Shown here: positions 1 through 7,201 of the stretch, piece after piece
Numbering within the stretch: position 1 is the first letter of the stretch
Layout of the letters: each line of letters opens with the position of its first letter
NCBI GenBank assembly: GCA_927910885.1
Contig: CAKMOD010000118.1
Coordinates: 1-13,656 of the forward strand
Direction of reading: 5' to 3'
Source of the DNA: an uncultured Prevotella sp.
GTDB lineage: Bacteria; Bacteroidota; Bacteroidia; Bacteroidales; Bacteroidaceae
DNA: 13,656 bases
Position numbers and translations under genes: made by a program
Notes under the pieces: model-generated
Databases searched by the model: none
What the model saw: the letters and a program-made list of their open reading frames with translations, nothing else
What the model was told of the DNA's origin: nothing

Positions 1-56
1 AATACTTACTAGTCTGATGCAGTTATATACTGATTAAAAATATTTCTTTTCATTTT

Positions 57-3000
57 TTAGGCTTTTAATCCCATGGAACAGATGATAGCAGGGTCTTTAT
101 GTTTAATTTTATCTTCGTCTACACGACAAAGGTTTGCATTCTCATACATTTCAATGACTGTATCGACAATATCGTCATGTGTATTGCCTGTACGCATCAT
201 TCTACCAAGGATAAATTTAGAGTTTTCCAATAACGGATAGTTGTATACTTGGTCGATAGCAAACTTTAATATATCTTTCTTCTCTTGTGTGTTAAAAAGA
301 TTTAAAGGCTGCTCATAATAGTGATTTAGCAACTCATAGATTTTACGCTTAGTGCTGAATCGACTACCAAGGATACCTCCAACATTAGTGTTCTCGTTCT
401 TAATACTTTTTACCGCTTTCTCAACCAATGACAGATGAACATCCTGTGCAGGTAGACAAGGCTCTTTAATGGTGCATGCCATTGTTTGTAGGATACGCTT
501 TTGCGACTGACTAACAATATCTCCTTTGGAATTATACCACGTAAGTACGTCAAAGTCATTATAAGTGCGGGCGTAGGTAATAACACCATCCTCGTTTATA
601 TTATTTGCAGCCTTTGTAGAATAAGCGATGTTTGGTATAGCTGGAATAATACGTTTTAAGTCAGGGTTGGCATCAGTTGCATTTTTCCATATCTGATAAG
701 CTTGTGAGCCAAGGTCGACCTCTATATCATCTTCATCTTCGTCTAAGCTGCTACTATTCTCATTATACATATCACGTAGGTTCTGTTCGTTGCCCTCAAA
801 GAAGACCTCGTCACTACCTACGATACCTGCATTTTCGTTAATTCGTTCGTTAAGGCGTGTGCGTAAGCGAATAATTTCTTCTACTTTGTCGGCAGGGAAG
901 AAAGAATAACAATAGATTTGCTCAGAACTCTGATCAATACGGTCAACACGTCCTGCACGTTGGATGAGTCGAATGATAGCCCATGGTAAATCATAGTTGA
1001 TGATGATATGAGCATCTTGGAGATTCTGTCCTTCACTCAACACGTCAGTTGCTATCAGTATGCGTAGTTCGTTCTCTTTTGTTATATCTGCTCTGTTGCT
1101 GATTGGTGAAAAGCGTTCGACAATAGCGGTTGGATTCTTCGTATCACCGGTTACTTTCTCAATATACTTGATTCCTCTCTTTTGTAGCTGCTTGTACACA
1201 TACACAGCTGTGTCAGAGTATTGAGTGAATATGATTATTTTATCATCTTTATGAGTATTACTTAATAGCTTTTCTAATTCGTTGAGTTTCTGGTCAGTCT
1301 GTGGATTCCAATCATCACATAGATTAATCATTGCAATGAGTTGGTCACAGTCCTTTTTTAACCCTTGTTTTAGTGTGCGTTTGAAGTATTTAGAGTCAAT
1401 CCATTGTACATTGTTCTTTCCTATCAGACTATTGTAATATGTTTCAGCTCTTTCCATGTAGTCCTTCATTTTTTTAGGAATAGTCAGAAGACTTTCATTT
1501 GAAAGAAACTCTTTATTATCATCTGAATCGGCAGAAATTTTGTTGATATCGGCATCTTCAATAAAATCCTCAGGGAATGTATTCTCGTCGCTAACAGGCA
1601 ATTTTAGTTTATTGTCAATGGCATAGAGATACACTGCATTGCGTAGGATATGGCGATACAGAGTCAACAGGAAAGCATAACCACTGCTATCCACACGTTT
1701 GAAGAAGGTGCTCTTACAGAAACCCATCATTCGTTCACCTGCGCGTGAAAGATTATCAATCAAGTTGCCTTCATATTTAGAAGCTGTTTCTGCTTTCTTT
1801 TCATCTAAGTAATGTATCAGACCATAACGAGGTAATTTTAGTGATTCCATAAGAGATACCATTTCCTCTGAATAGAGCCGACTATATTGGTCGCCTTCTG
1901 TAGTCTGAAACTTGATAGCCTTAGGAATACGATCTGGGAAATAAGACTTGTGTCCGTCTTTGAATTCCAGATATTTCCGTCCATTCTTAGAATCTGTTTT
2001 AGCATAATTCTCTTTAATGAATGTACGTGTACGGCGAATTAAAAAAAGTTTCATCAGTTCTTGCCAATCTTCTTGAAATTCGCTACGTTCAAACGCTTTG
2101 ATACTTCTAATAAAGTCTTCGTGCTTTTCTGCGAATTTCCGCTCTCCCCCGATAGAGCGAATATAAGCTTCAGGTCGAATGCCTAAGTCTGTATCGTCAT
2201 TGATAAAGAGGCGTAGCTGACTGCTAAGGTCTTTGTATTGTTTATTGTAAGGAGTTGCAGTCAATAGTAATACCTTACAATCTTGTTTCTGAATGAGGTC
2301 TCTTATGTTACGATAACGAACACCTTGGCTATTACGTAGGTTATGACTTTCATCCACAATAATAAGCTTGTAATAGCGAGCATTGTCAACGTCGATGGGT
2401 TTTGCCATGGACATAATGTCAGCCTTCATGTCATATTGCTTGCGGTATTTTTCCCACATATCTTGTAAGTTGGCAGGACAAATAATCAACGTATTACTAC
2501 CAAAGGTGTTTTCATACATCTTTGCAATAGCACAAGCTGTTATGGTTTTTCCTAATCCAACGACATCTCCTATCATTGCTCCACCGCGTTTCTCATTGTT
2601 AAGATGGCGGGCTGCAATCTTTACAGCTGTCTGTTGAAAGTCAAAAAGACAATTCTTAAATTCTGCAGGAATCGTAAACTCTTTAATTCCCGAACGTGCT
2701 TCTTCACTTAAGTGATATGCTGTTTTGAGATAGATGTAGTAAGGTGAAATGTCTTTATCACCAGCCCAGCTATTATCAATAATTTCTATTAACTCTTTAG
2801 TTATGTCGAGACAAAACTTATCTTCCCAACGTTCATCAAACCAATATGCTAATTTTTCAGCACTATCACTATCTCCAAATTCAGCATTCAACTCTCCTTG
2901 TTTGGTTAATCCTGAATAAGTGAGGTTACTACTACCCATTATAGCTTGAATCTTGTTAAAATTATCGTCAGGGCGATAAGCAAGATATAGCTTTGCATGA

Positions 3001-3482
3001 AGTGGTTCGCGTAGATATAATTTAACACATACTTTTTCCTCTTTCATTTGTGCAGAAAGACGTCGAAGTGTAAACTCATCCTGTTTTGTAGGGAAGCCTA
3101 ATTGTAATTGGCGTCTAAAATCACGGGCTATTTCCAATTTACATTGACTGACATAATTTGCATCTGGCAAAGGTTGGTCTGTATACAATTGACGTATTAA
3201 TTCCTCTGTTGGGCGATGCATACCTATTAATAACCTACATTTACGAAATGTATGTTTATCATTCTCATAAACATAGTCACCTGTAAGTGTATCCATTTGG
3301 TCAACGACAAGATTCCAACCGCGTAGGTTGAAGTATCCTACGCAGAAGTCTACTCGTTTTACTCCAACATTGGTAATGATACCTTGTAGCCCTTCTGTAA
3401 ATTTTGTTTTTATATTATCGTATATGCGTGCCATATAGATGTCTTGTTGTTTGATGATATTTGACGCTATAAAATTACTCAT
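57..3482 (-). CDS. PLD-like nuclease / SNF2-family DEAD/DEAH helicase fusion
   Basis: An 1141-residue predicted ATP-dependent DNA translocase with an N-terminal phospholipase-D-like nuclease domain. The PLD part shows one HxK signature (HAKLYL, residues 162-167) followed by GSSNLT (183-188), so an active site may need dimerisation. The SNF2 core follows: Walker A GDVVGLGKT (305-313), DESH motif II (377-380), TATPYN motif III (408-413), FTQYSD near 750, and the C-terminal helicase lobe near 809-851 ending in QRAGRVDRIDQ. All motifs look intact. The start at 3482 is preceded by a possible promoter; a second Met at residue 17 (MARIYDN) is an alternative start. The family is widespread in bacteria, and relatives often occur near restriction or defence genes, but no methyltransferase or partner gene lies in this window, so a defence role is only a guess. 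The gene is divergent from its right neighbour and is probably its own transcription unit on this side. Confidence 0.88.
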   Translation of the reverse strand: MSNFIASNIIKQQDIYMARIYDNIKTKFTEGLQGIITNVGVKRVDFCVGYFNLRGWNLVVDQMDTLTGDYVYENDKHTFRKCRLLIGMHRPTEELIRQLYTDQPLPDANYVSQCKLEIARDFRRQLQLGFPTKQDEFTLRRLSAQMKEEKVCVKLYLREPLHAKLYLAYRPDDNFNKIQAIMGSSNLTYSGLTKQGELNAEFGDSDSAEKLAYWFDERWEDKFCLDITKELIEIIDNSWAGDKDISPYYIYLKTAYHLSEEARSGIKEFTIPAEFKNCLFDFQQTAVKIAARHLNNEKRGGAMIGDVVGLGKTITACAIAKMYENTFGSNTLIICPANLQDMWEKYRKQYDMKADIMSMAKPIDVDNARYYKLIIVDESHNLRNSQGVRYRNIRDLIQKQDCKVLLLTATPYNKQYKDLSSQLRLFINDDTDLGIRPEAYIRSIGGERKFAEKHEDFIRSIKAFERSEFQEDWQELMKLFLIRRTRTFIKENYAKTDSKNGRKYLEFKDGHKSYFPDRIPKAIKFQTTEGDQYSRLYSEEMVSLMESLKLPRYGLIHYLDEKKAETASKYEGNLIDNLSRAGERMMGFCKSTFFKRVDSSGYAFLLTLYRHILRNAVYLYAIDNKLKLPVSDENTFPEDFIEDADINKISADSDDNKEFLSNESLLTIPKKMKDYMERAETYYNSLIGKNNVQWIDSKYFKRTLKQGLKKDCDQLIAMINLCDDWNPQTDQKLNELEKLLSNTHKDDKIIIFTQYSDTAVYVYKQLQKRGIKYIEKVTGDTKNPTAIVERFSPISNRADITKENELRILIATDVLSEGQNLQDAHIIINYDLPWAIIRLIQRAGRVDRIDQSSEQIYCYSFFPADKVEEIIRLRTRLNERINENAGIVGSDEVFFEGNEQNLRDMYNENSSSLDEDEDDIEVDLGSQAYQIWKNATDANPDLKRIIPAIPNIAYSTKAANNINEDGVITYARTYNDFDVLTWYNSKGDIVSQSQKRILQTMACTIKEPCLPAQDVHLSLVEKAVKSIKNENTNVGGILGSRFSTKRKIYELLNHYYEQPLNLFNTQEKKDILKFAIDQVYNYPLLENSKFILGRMMRTGNTHDDIVDTVIEMYENANLCRVDEDKIKHKDPAIICSMGLKA

Positions 3483-3531
3483 TATTTCTTAAACTATATG
3501 TGTTATATGTGAAAAATTGTTTGTTTATAAT

Positions 3532-3539
3532 CAAAAATA
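3532..3539 (-). promoter_or_regulatory. possible -7 element of the PLD-SNF2 helicase gene
   Basis: On the minus strand this reads TATTTTTG, a full match to the Bacteroidota -7 consensus TAnnTTTG, 50 bases before the helicase start. No clear TTTG is seen about 20 bases upstream, and the surroundings are AT-rich, so the match may be chance. Confidence 0.3.
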
Positions 3540-3732
3540 ATATCTTCAGTTTAAATTCTTTTCGGGAAAGGAGTAGGGTATGAGGGGGGATGATTATTTA
3601 AGTTGTAGTTTGTTTAGGCAATTTCATAGTATGGTGAGTTTGCTAATAAGATTTGAACCATAGGGGGAGAATCTTATGGCTGCTAGAGAGACTACTGAGT
3701 TGAATATAGTTTATGCTTCATATCTGTAAGGT

Positions 3733-3885
3733 ATGGTTTTACTATCATTTTTGAATTACTTTTACGATAAGAAGAAATTATTCTCACGAACACAATACGC
3801 GAAAAGAGAAGCGGTAGATGGCGATAAAGAAGCGAAAGTATCTGATGAAAGAGATAAGGTTGTACAAGAAATGGCTATGTTTTAA
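3733..3885 (+). CDS. possible 50-residue small protein or gene remnant
   Basis: An open frame from ATG 3733 to TAA 3883-3885 encodes a hydrophobic start (MVLLSFLNYFYDKKK) and a charged tail ending DKVVQEMAMF. Nothing is recognised. It overlaps the 22-bp periodic sequence at 3761-3804, whose relative after the next gene is non-coding, so the frame may be incidental. Apart from this, the spacer 3483-3938 holds only promoter-like sites and I see no other gene in it. Confidence 0.18.
   Translation: MVLLSFLNYFYDKKKLFSRTQYAKREAVDGDKEAKVSDERDKVVQEMAMF
3761..3804. repeat. two units of a 22-bp degenerate repeat, left of the DUF2238 gene
   Basis: The unit beginning TTTACGATAAGAAGAAATTA is followed 22 bases later by a second, weaker one beginning CTCACGAA. 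The first closely matches the unit starting at 4689 on the other side of the membrane-protein gene (TTCACGACAAGAAGAATTTA). The two arrays thus flank that gene in direct orientation. Function unknown. Confidence 0.5.
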
Positions 3886-3897
3886 AAAAAAAAGACT

Positions 3898-3905
3898 TAT
3901 CTTTG
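3898..3905 (+). promoter_or_regulatory. possible -7 element of the DUF2238 gene
   Basis: TATCTTTG matches TAnnTTTG fully and lies 33 bases before the ATG at 3939, which would give a leader of roughly 25 bases. The -33 TTTG is not evident at the expected distance, so the call rests on the -7 box alone. Confidence 0.42.
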
Positions 3906-3938
3906 TCCTTCAGATATAGTATAGAATAGAATTGCAAA

Positions 3939-4559
3939 ATGATAGATAAAACGAAACTGATGCTTGTTCTGTTGGTAGTGATTGTGACGATCATTACTTG
4001 TATTCATCCAATCTATCCGAATGAGCAGACGCTGCAGCATATCGGTACTGTGCTGTTGCTGATACCGCTGACGATGGATGTCTTTAGGAAACAACTTCCA
4101 ATGTCAGCGTTTATTGGTATTGTTGGTTTTACGCTGCTTCATGTTATTGGAGCACGTTATATTTATTCATACGTGCCTTATAAAGAGTGGGCTGTATCGT
4201 TAGGTTTGGTTGAAAAAGGTTTCTTCCATGACCCACGTAATCATTATGATCGGTTAGTACACTTTTCTTTTGGGGCATTGTTGTTCCCTTACTTCGTCTA
4301 TCTTTGTAGGAAATGGGTAAAGCAACAGTCGTTTGTTGCTGTTGTGATGGCATGGATGATGATTCAAACGGGTAGTTTGATTTACGAGCTATTTGAATGG
4401 TTACTGACGATAGTCATGACAGCAGAGGAGGCTGATTATTACAATGGTCAGCAAGGTGATATGTGGGATGCACAGAAGGATATGGCTTTAGCACTGGTTG
4501 GCTCTACTGGAATATTCTTAGTATATGCTGTTCGTAGCCTTTTGGGAAGAGGCAAATAG
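3939..4559 (+). CDS. DUF2238 / YjdF-family inner-membrane protein
   Basis: A 206-residue integral membrane protein with about six hydrophobic segments, near residues 6-23, 32-48, 57-72, 107-123, 131-158 and 182-201. It carries the conserved blocks of the DUF2238 (YjdF) family: LLHVIGARYIYSYVP (66-80), NHYDRLVHFSFG (101-112), YELFEW (149-154) and GDMWDAQKDM (173-182). The clustered His, Asp and Glu at membrane borders suggest metal or proton chemistry, but the biochemical role of the family is not known to me. Length is normal for the family. It stands alone on the plus strand, with 456 bases to fabI, and so is probably monocistronic. No clear intrinsic terminator follows it. Confidence 0.85.
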   Translation: MIDKTKLMLVLLVVIVTIITCIHPIYPNEQTLQHIGTVLLLIPLTMDVFRKQLPMSAFIGIVGFTLLHVIGARYIYSYVPYKEWAVSLGLVEKGFFHDPRNHYDRLVHFSFGALLFPYFVYLCRKWVKQQSFVAVVMAWMMIQTGSLIYELFEWLLTIVMTAEEADYYNGQQGDMWDAQKDMALALVGSTGIFLVYAVRSLLGRGK

Positions 4560-4688
4560 GACAAACTGAGATGAAAGGTTACGTCGCTGCATAGGCTTAT
4601 GGGCATAAAATAAAAATAGATTTTACGCCTTGGACTAATTAGAAAGCATTGCTGTGTAACTACAGATAATTATCACTTCGGAATTATT

Positions 4689-4774
4689 TTCACGACAAGA
4701 AGAATTTATTTTCATGAAAAGAAATATTTATGTTCATGAAGAAAATAATTATTTCATGAAATAATTTGAGAAGG
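4689..4774. repeat. array of 22-bp units centred on TTCATGAA palindromes
   Basis: TTCACGAC at 4689 and TTCATGAA at 4711, 4733 and 4753 recur at spacings of 22, 22 and 20 bases, each followed by an A/G-rich run and a TTAT-type block. The octamer is a perfect palindrome, so each unit could bind a dimeric protein on the same helix face. The rest of the spacer 4560-5015 holds the fabI promoter and otherwise nothing I can recognise. Confidence 0.6.
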
Positions 4775-4960
4775 ATAATTCTGATGGTGAAAGAAGGGGA
4801 TAGTCTTTTGAATATTGATAGTTCTGAGAAGTTGAAAATAGGCTTAGGATGGTTTGAAATGAGGGTGATGTGTTTTGCTTAGTTCGGCTTGGGAAGGAAT
4901 GTGAAAAGGTGCAAATTGTCACTTGTGGATAGCATTTAGATGTAAATTATGTGTATTTTC

Positions 4961-4991
4961 TTGGCAAATCAACCTTTTTTGCTTACCTTTA
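4961..4991 (+). promoter_or_regulatory. fabI promoter (Bacteroidota -33/-7 type)
   Basis: TTG at 4961-4963 is followed after 20 bases by TACCTTTA at 4984-4991. This fits the Bacteroidota pattern TTTG-N19-21-TAnnTTTG with one mismatch in the -7 box. Transcription would start near 4998, giving a leader of under 20 bases before ATG 5016, with no Shine-Dalgarno sequence, as is common in this phylum. Confidence 0.6.
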
Positions 4992-5015
4992 CACCAAATT
5001 TGAATAACGAAGATT

Positions 5016-5873
5016 ATGAGTTACAACTTATTAAAAGGTAAAAGAGGTGTTATTTTTGGAGCCCTCAACGAGATGTCAATCGCATGGAAAGTTGCTGAAA
5101 GAGCAGTTGAGGAAGGTGCAATGATCACTTTGTCAAATACTCCAATCGCAGTAAGAATGGGTACAGTAAATGCACTGTCAGAGAAGTTAAACTGCGAGGT
5201 TATTCCTGCTGACGCAACAAACGTTGAGGACTTGGAGAACGTATTCAAGCGCTCAATGGAGGTTTTGGGTGGTAAGATCGACTTTGTTCTGCACTCTATC
5301 GGTATGTCACCAAACGTGCGTAAGCATCGTACATACGATGACTTGGACTATAAGATGCTTGACACTACACTCGATATCTCAGCTGTTTCATTCCACAAGA
5401 TGATTCAGAGTGCTAAGAAACTTGATGCTATCAACGACTATGGTTCAATCCTTGCACTCTCTTACGTAGCTGCTCAGCGTACCTTCTACGGTTACAATGA
5501 CATGGCTGATGCTAAGGCATTGTTGGAGAGTATCGGTCGTAGCTTCGGTTATATTTATGGTCGTGAGAAGCACGTACGTATCAATACTATTTCTCAGTCA
5601 CCTACAATGACAACTGCTGGTTCAGGTGTGAAGGGTATGGATAAGCTCTTCGACTTCGCTGATCGTATGTCTCCATTGGGCAACGCAAGTGCTGATGAGT
5701 GTGCTGACTATTGTATCGTAATGTTCTCTGACCTCACCCGTAAGGTGACAATGCAGAACCTTTACCACGATGGTGGTTTCTCAAATGTAGGTATGAGTCT
5801 TCGCGCTATGGCTACATACGAGAAGGGTCTCGATGAGTATAAGGACGAGAACGGTAATATTATCTACGGATAG
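5016..5873 (+). CDS. fabI: enoyl-[acyl-carrier-protein] reductase (NADH), FabI
   Basis: FabI catalyses the last step of each fatty-acid elongation cycle in the cytoplasm, reducing trans-2-enoyl-ACP with NAD(P)H. It is the target of triclosan-type inhibitors. The 285-residue protein is a short-chain dehydrogenase: dinucleotide-binding start GVIFGALNEMSIAW (11-24), LHSIGMSP (92-99), Tyr150, and the FabI-type catalytic pair Tyr160-x6-Lys167 in YGYNDMADAK, followed by TISQSPTMTTAGSGV (191-205) at the substrate lid. Length is slightly above the E. coli enzyme (262), through a C-terminal tail ending NGNIIYG. The ATG at 5016 fits the promoter and the SDR N-terminus. A GC-rich hairpin repeat begins 16 bases after the stop and a terminator lies at 6039-6078, so it is probably transcribed alone. 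Confidence 0.95.
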   Translation: MSYNLLKGKRGVIFGALNEMSIAWKVAERAVEEGAMITLSNTPIAVRMGTVNALSEKLNCEVIPADATNVEDLENVFKRSMEVLGGKIDFVLHSIGMSPNVRKHRTYDDLDYKMLDTTLDISAVSFHKMIQSAKKLDAINDYGSILALSYVAAQRTFYGYNDMADAKALLESIGRSFGYIYGREKHVRINTISQSPTMTTAGSGVKGMDKLFDFADRMSPLGNASADECADYCIVMFSDLTRKVTMQNLYHDGGFSNVGMSLRAMATYEKGLDEYKDENGNIIYG

Positions 5874-5889
5874 TAAAGCCTCCTAACAG

Positions 5890-5922
5890 AAGCCTCCCCC
5901 AACCCCTCCGAAGGGAGGGGAG
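5890..5922 (+). repeat. REP-like GC-rich hairpin repeat (plus orientation) after fabI
   Basis: AGCCTCCCCC leads into a hairpin CCCCTCC (5903-5909), loop GAAG, GGAGGGG (5914-5920). The stop region of fabI reads TAGTAAAGCC, the same TAAAGCC context seen after argS and the RNase H gene. It faces the minus-orientation copy at 6131-6170. It may protect the mRNA 3' end; there is no U-tract, so it is not itself a classic terminator. Confidence 0.7.
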
Positions 5923-6038
5923 TGCAAATAAAAGATGGGTAGGATAAAGGGGATTGTCTTTATAGAGGTAATTCTCTACTACTATCTAATGTAACTCCGC
6001 TTTATAAGGTTGTTGAGGAAGCTTTTAAGAGAAATAAT

Positions 6039-6078
6039 AAAAAGCTCCAGTGAGTGAAAACTTGCTGGAGCTTTTTTT
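6039..6078. terminator. strong bidirectional intrinsic terminator
   Basis: A perfect 12-bp stem AAAAAGCTCCAG (6039-6050) pairs with CTGGAGCTTTTT (6065-6076); the loop can extend the pairing with AGT/ACT. The plus strand ends in seven T, and the A-run on the left gives a U-tract on the minus strand. It sits between convergent fabI and the DUF559-RNase H gene and can serve both. Confidence 0.88.
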
Positions 6079-6130
6079 ATTCTATTGTTTTTCTCGAAAC
6101 TACTTTCCATACCAAACCATATGCGAATTT

Positions 6131-6170
6131 GTCTCCCTCCCCCTTCGGGGAGGGTCGGGGTGGGGCTTTA
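6131..6170 (-). repeat. REP-like GC-rich hairpin repeat (minus orientation) at the RNase H stop codon
   Basis: The hairpin is CCCTCCCC (6135-6142), loop CTTC, GGGGAGGG (6147-6154), followed by TCGGGGTGGGGCTTTA. The minus-strand copy begins inside the stop codon (TAAAGCCCC). It is almost identical over about 39 bases to the copy at the argS stop (7162-7201). Confidence 0.85.
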
Positions 6171-7067
6171 CTTCCTTCCGAAGTCGGCAGGAATCTCACC
6201 CCATTGCTTTGTTTCCCACTTTATAATAGGCGTCGTAACCTTATGCGTTTGGAGCCAATGTTCTGCACGAGCAATGATTTGATGGAGTTCTTCAGTTTCT
6301 GCGTTGCGGACAAAAGTAGTCTTACAACGCTTTTTGTTTACCCATAAGATAGCATTATAAGAGTCGCTATAAATAACCTTATCCTTGATACCTTGCTTCT
6401 CCATCAGTGCCAAAGCATGAACAATAGCGAGGAACTCACCAATGTTGTTTGTTCCCATTACCGGACCAAAATGGAAGACTCTCGCCCCTGTTTGTAGGTC
6501 GACACATTGATACTCCATCGGTCCCGGATTGCCAGAACAAGCAGCATCAACAGCCCAAGCACCAGCCCCCCTCAGTCCCCCCGAAAGGGGGGAAGCCTCA
6601 GTCTGCTGTGGTTGGATAGCTGACTGAGTGTTTGTTTGAGAATTCGTCTGTGTGTTTGGTTGAGCACCACCAGCTTGATCCGTGTTATGTGCGTCTATTG
6701 CCATTATGGTTTCTTTAATCTTCTTGACAACTTCTTCCCGATGGTTGAAGATTTCTTCATTAGTGAATCGGATGACTGTATAACCCCATTGCTCAAGGTC
6801 ACGAGTCCGTTCCCCATCCTTTATAATCTGTTCATCATTAAAATGATACTTACCATCAATTTCAACAATAAGTTTATACTTAAGGTTGATGAAGTCGGCA
6901 ATGTATTGTTTGATGATATGTTGTCTACGAAACTTATATCCACTTTGTTTTCCTTTTAGGTATAACCAAAGTAGATTTTCAGCTTGTGTAGCGTACTGTC
7001 TGTTCTTGATAGCATTCGCTTTCAGCAGTTCATACTCTATCTCATCAGCCGTTTCGTAGATATACAT
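6168..7067 (-). CDS. DUF559 endonuclease domain fused to RNase HI
   Basis: A 299-residue two-domain protein. Residues about 12-120 form a DUF559 domain (Vsr-like PD-(D/E)XK fold) with KFRRQH (45-50), ADF (57-59, Asp58), IVEIDGKYH (67-75, Glu69, Asp71, His75) and VIRFTNEEI (98-106). A Gln/Asn/Thr-rich linker (about 130-157) leads to SPLSGGLRGAG, which is encoded by a GC-rich hairpin repeat. RNase H follows (170-299) with its four acidic residues in place: Asp174 in AVDAACSGNPG, Glu211 in NNIGEF, Asp235 in YSDS and Asp295 in EIPADFGRK. RNase H cleaves RNA in RNA-DNA hybrids. In related Bacteroidota proteins, as I recall, the matching RNase H domain follows a viroplasmin domain; here DUF559 takes that place. 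The gene lies 131 bases after argS on the same strand. The alternative is two formerly separate genes joined by an insertion; the open frame supports one polypeptide. Confidence 0.85.
   Translation of the reverse strand: MYIYETADEIEYELLKANAIKNRQYATQAENLLWLYLKGKQSGYKFRRQHIIKQYIADFINLKYKLIVEIDGKYHFNDEQIIKDGERTRDLEQWGYTVIRFTNEEIFNHREEVVKKIKETIMAIDAHNTDQAGGAQPNTQTNSQTNTQSAIQPQQTEASPLSGGLRGAGAWAVDAACSGNPGPMEYQCVDLQTGARVFHFGPVMGTNNIGEFLAIVHALALMEKQGIKDKVIYSDSYNAILWVNKKRCKTTFVRNAETEELHQIIARAEHWLQTHKVTTPIIKWETKQWGEIPADFGRK
6564..6598 (+). repeat. REP-like hairpin repeat (plus orientation) within the DUF559-RNase H linker
   Basis: AGCCCCCCTCAGT leads to a hairpin CCCCCC (6577-6582), loop GAAA, GGGGGG (6587-6592), then AAGCC. 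It is the same family as the copies after fabI and argS, but lies antisense within the coding frame of the fusion gene, where it encodes the SPLSGGLRGAG junction between the two domains. Confidence 0.75.
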
Positions 7068-7161
7068 AGTCTAATCAAGTCTTACTTTTATCCCCCCTTG
7101 TCCAATTAGTTTCCCTCCCCTTTCTTCAAAAAGGGTTACTATGAGCTATCTTATCCTATTT

Positions 7162-7201
7162 GCCTCCCTCCCCTTTCGGGGAGGGTCGGGGTGGGGCTTT
7201 A
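7162..7201 (-). repeat. REP-like GC-rich hairpin repeat (minus orientation) at the argS stop codon
   Basis: The hairpin is CCCTCCCC (7166-7173), loop TTTC (GAAA on the minus strand), GGGGAGGG (7178-7185), then TCGGGGTGGGGCTTTA running into the argS stop codon. It is almost identical to 6131-6170. Confidence 0.85.

Larger units (their letters stand above)
6564..7201 (-). mobile_element. putative DUF559 element bounded by inverted REP-like hairpins (argS/RNase H junction)
   Basis: About 638 bases bounded on the left by a plus-orientation hairpin repeat (6564-6598) and on the right by a minus-orientation copy (7162-7201), with the DUF559 frame on the minus strand between. The unpaired C-rich flank of each hairpin faces outward, exactly as in the element at 10430-11115. 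The outer ends coincide with the argS stop codon on one side and the start of the RNase H domain on the other. A degenerate hairpin-like stretch (CCCTCCCC...AAAAAGGG, about 7113-7135) also lies inside. That this is a mobile unit is inference from shared architecture; no target duplication is visible. Confidence 0.55.

Noticed and set aside
57..3482. DISARM or another named multi-gene defence system
   Set aside because: Only one PLD-SNF2 gene is present; none of the expected methyltransferase or partner genes lie in the window.
6054..6347. Plus-strand frames over the terminator and the RNase H 3' end
   Set aside because: They begin inside the terminator hairpin and run antisense through the conserved RNase H catalytic domain.
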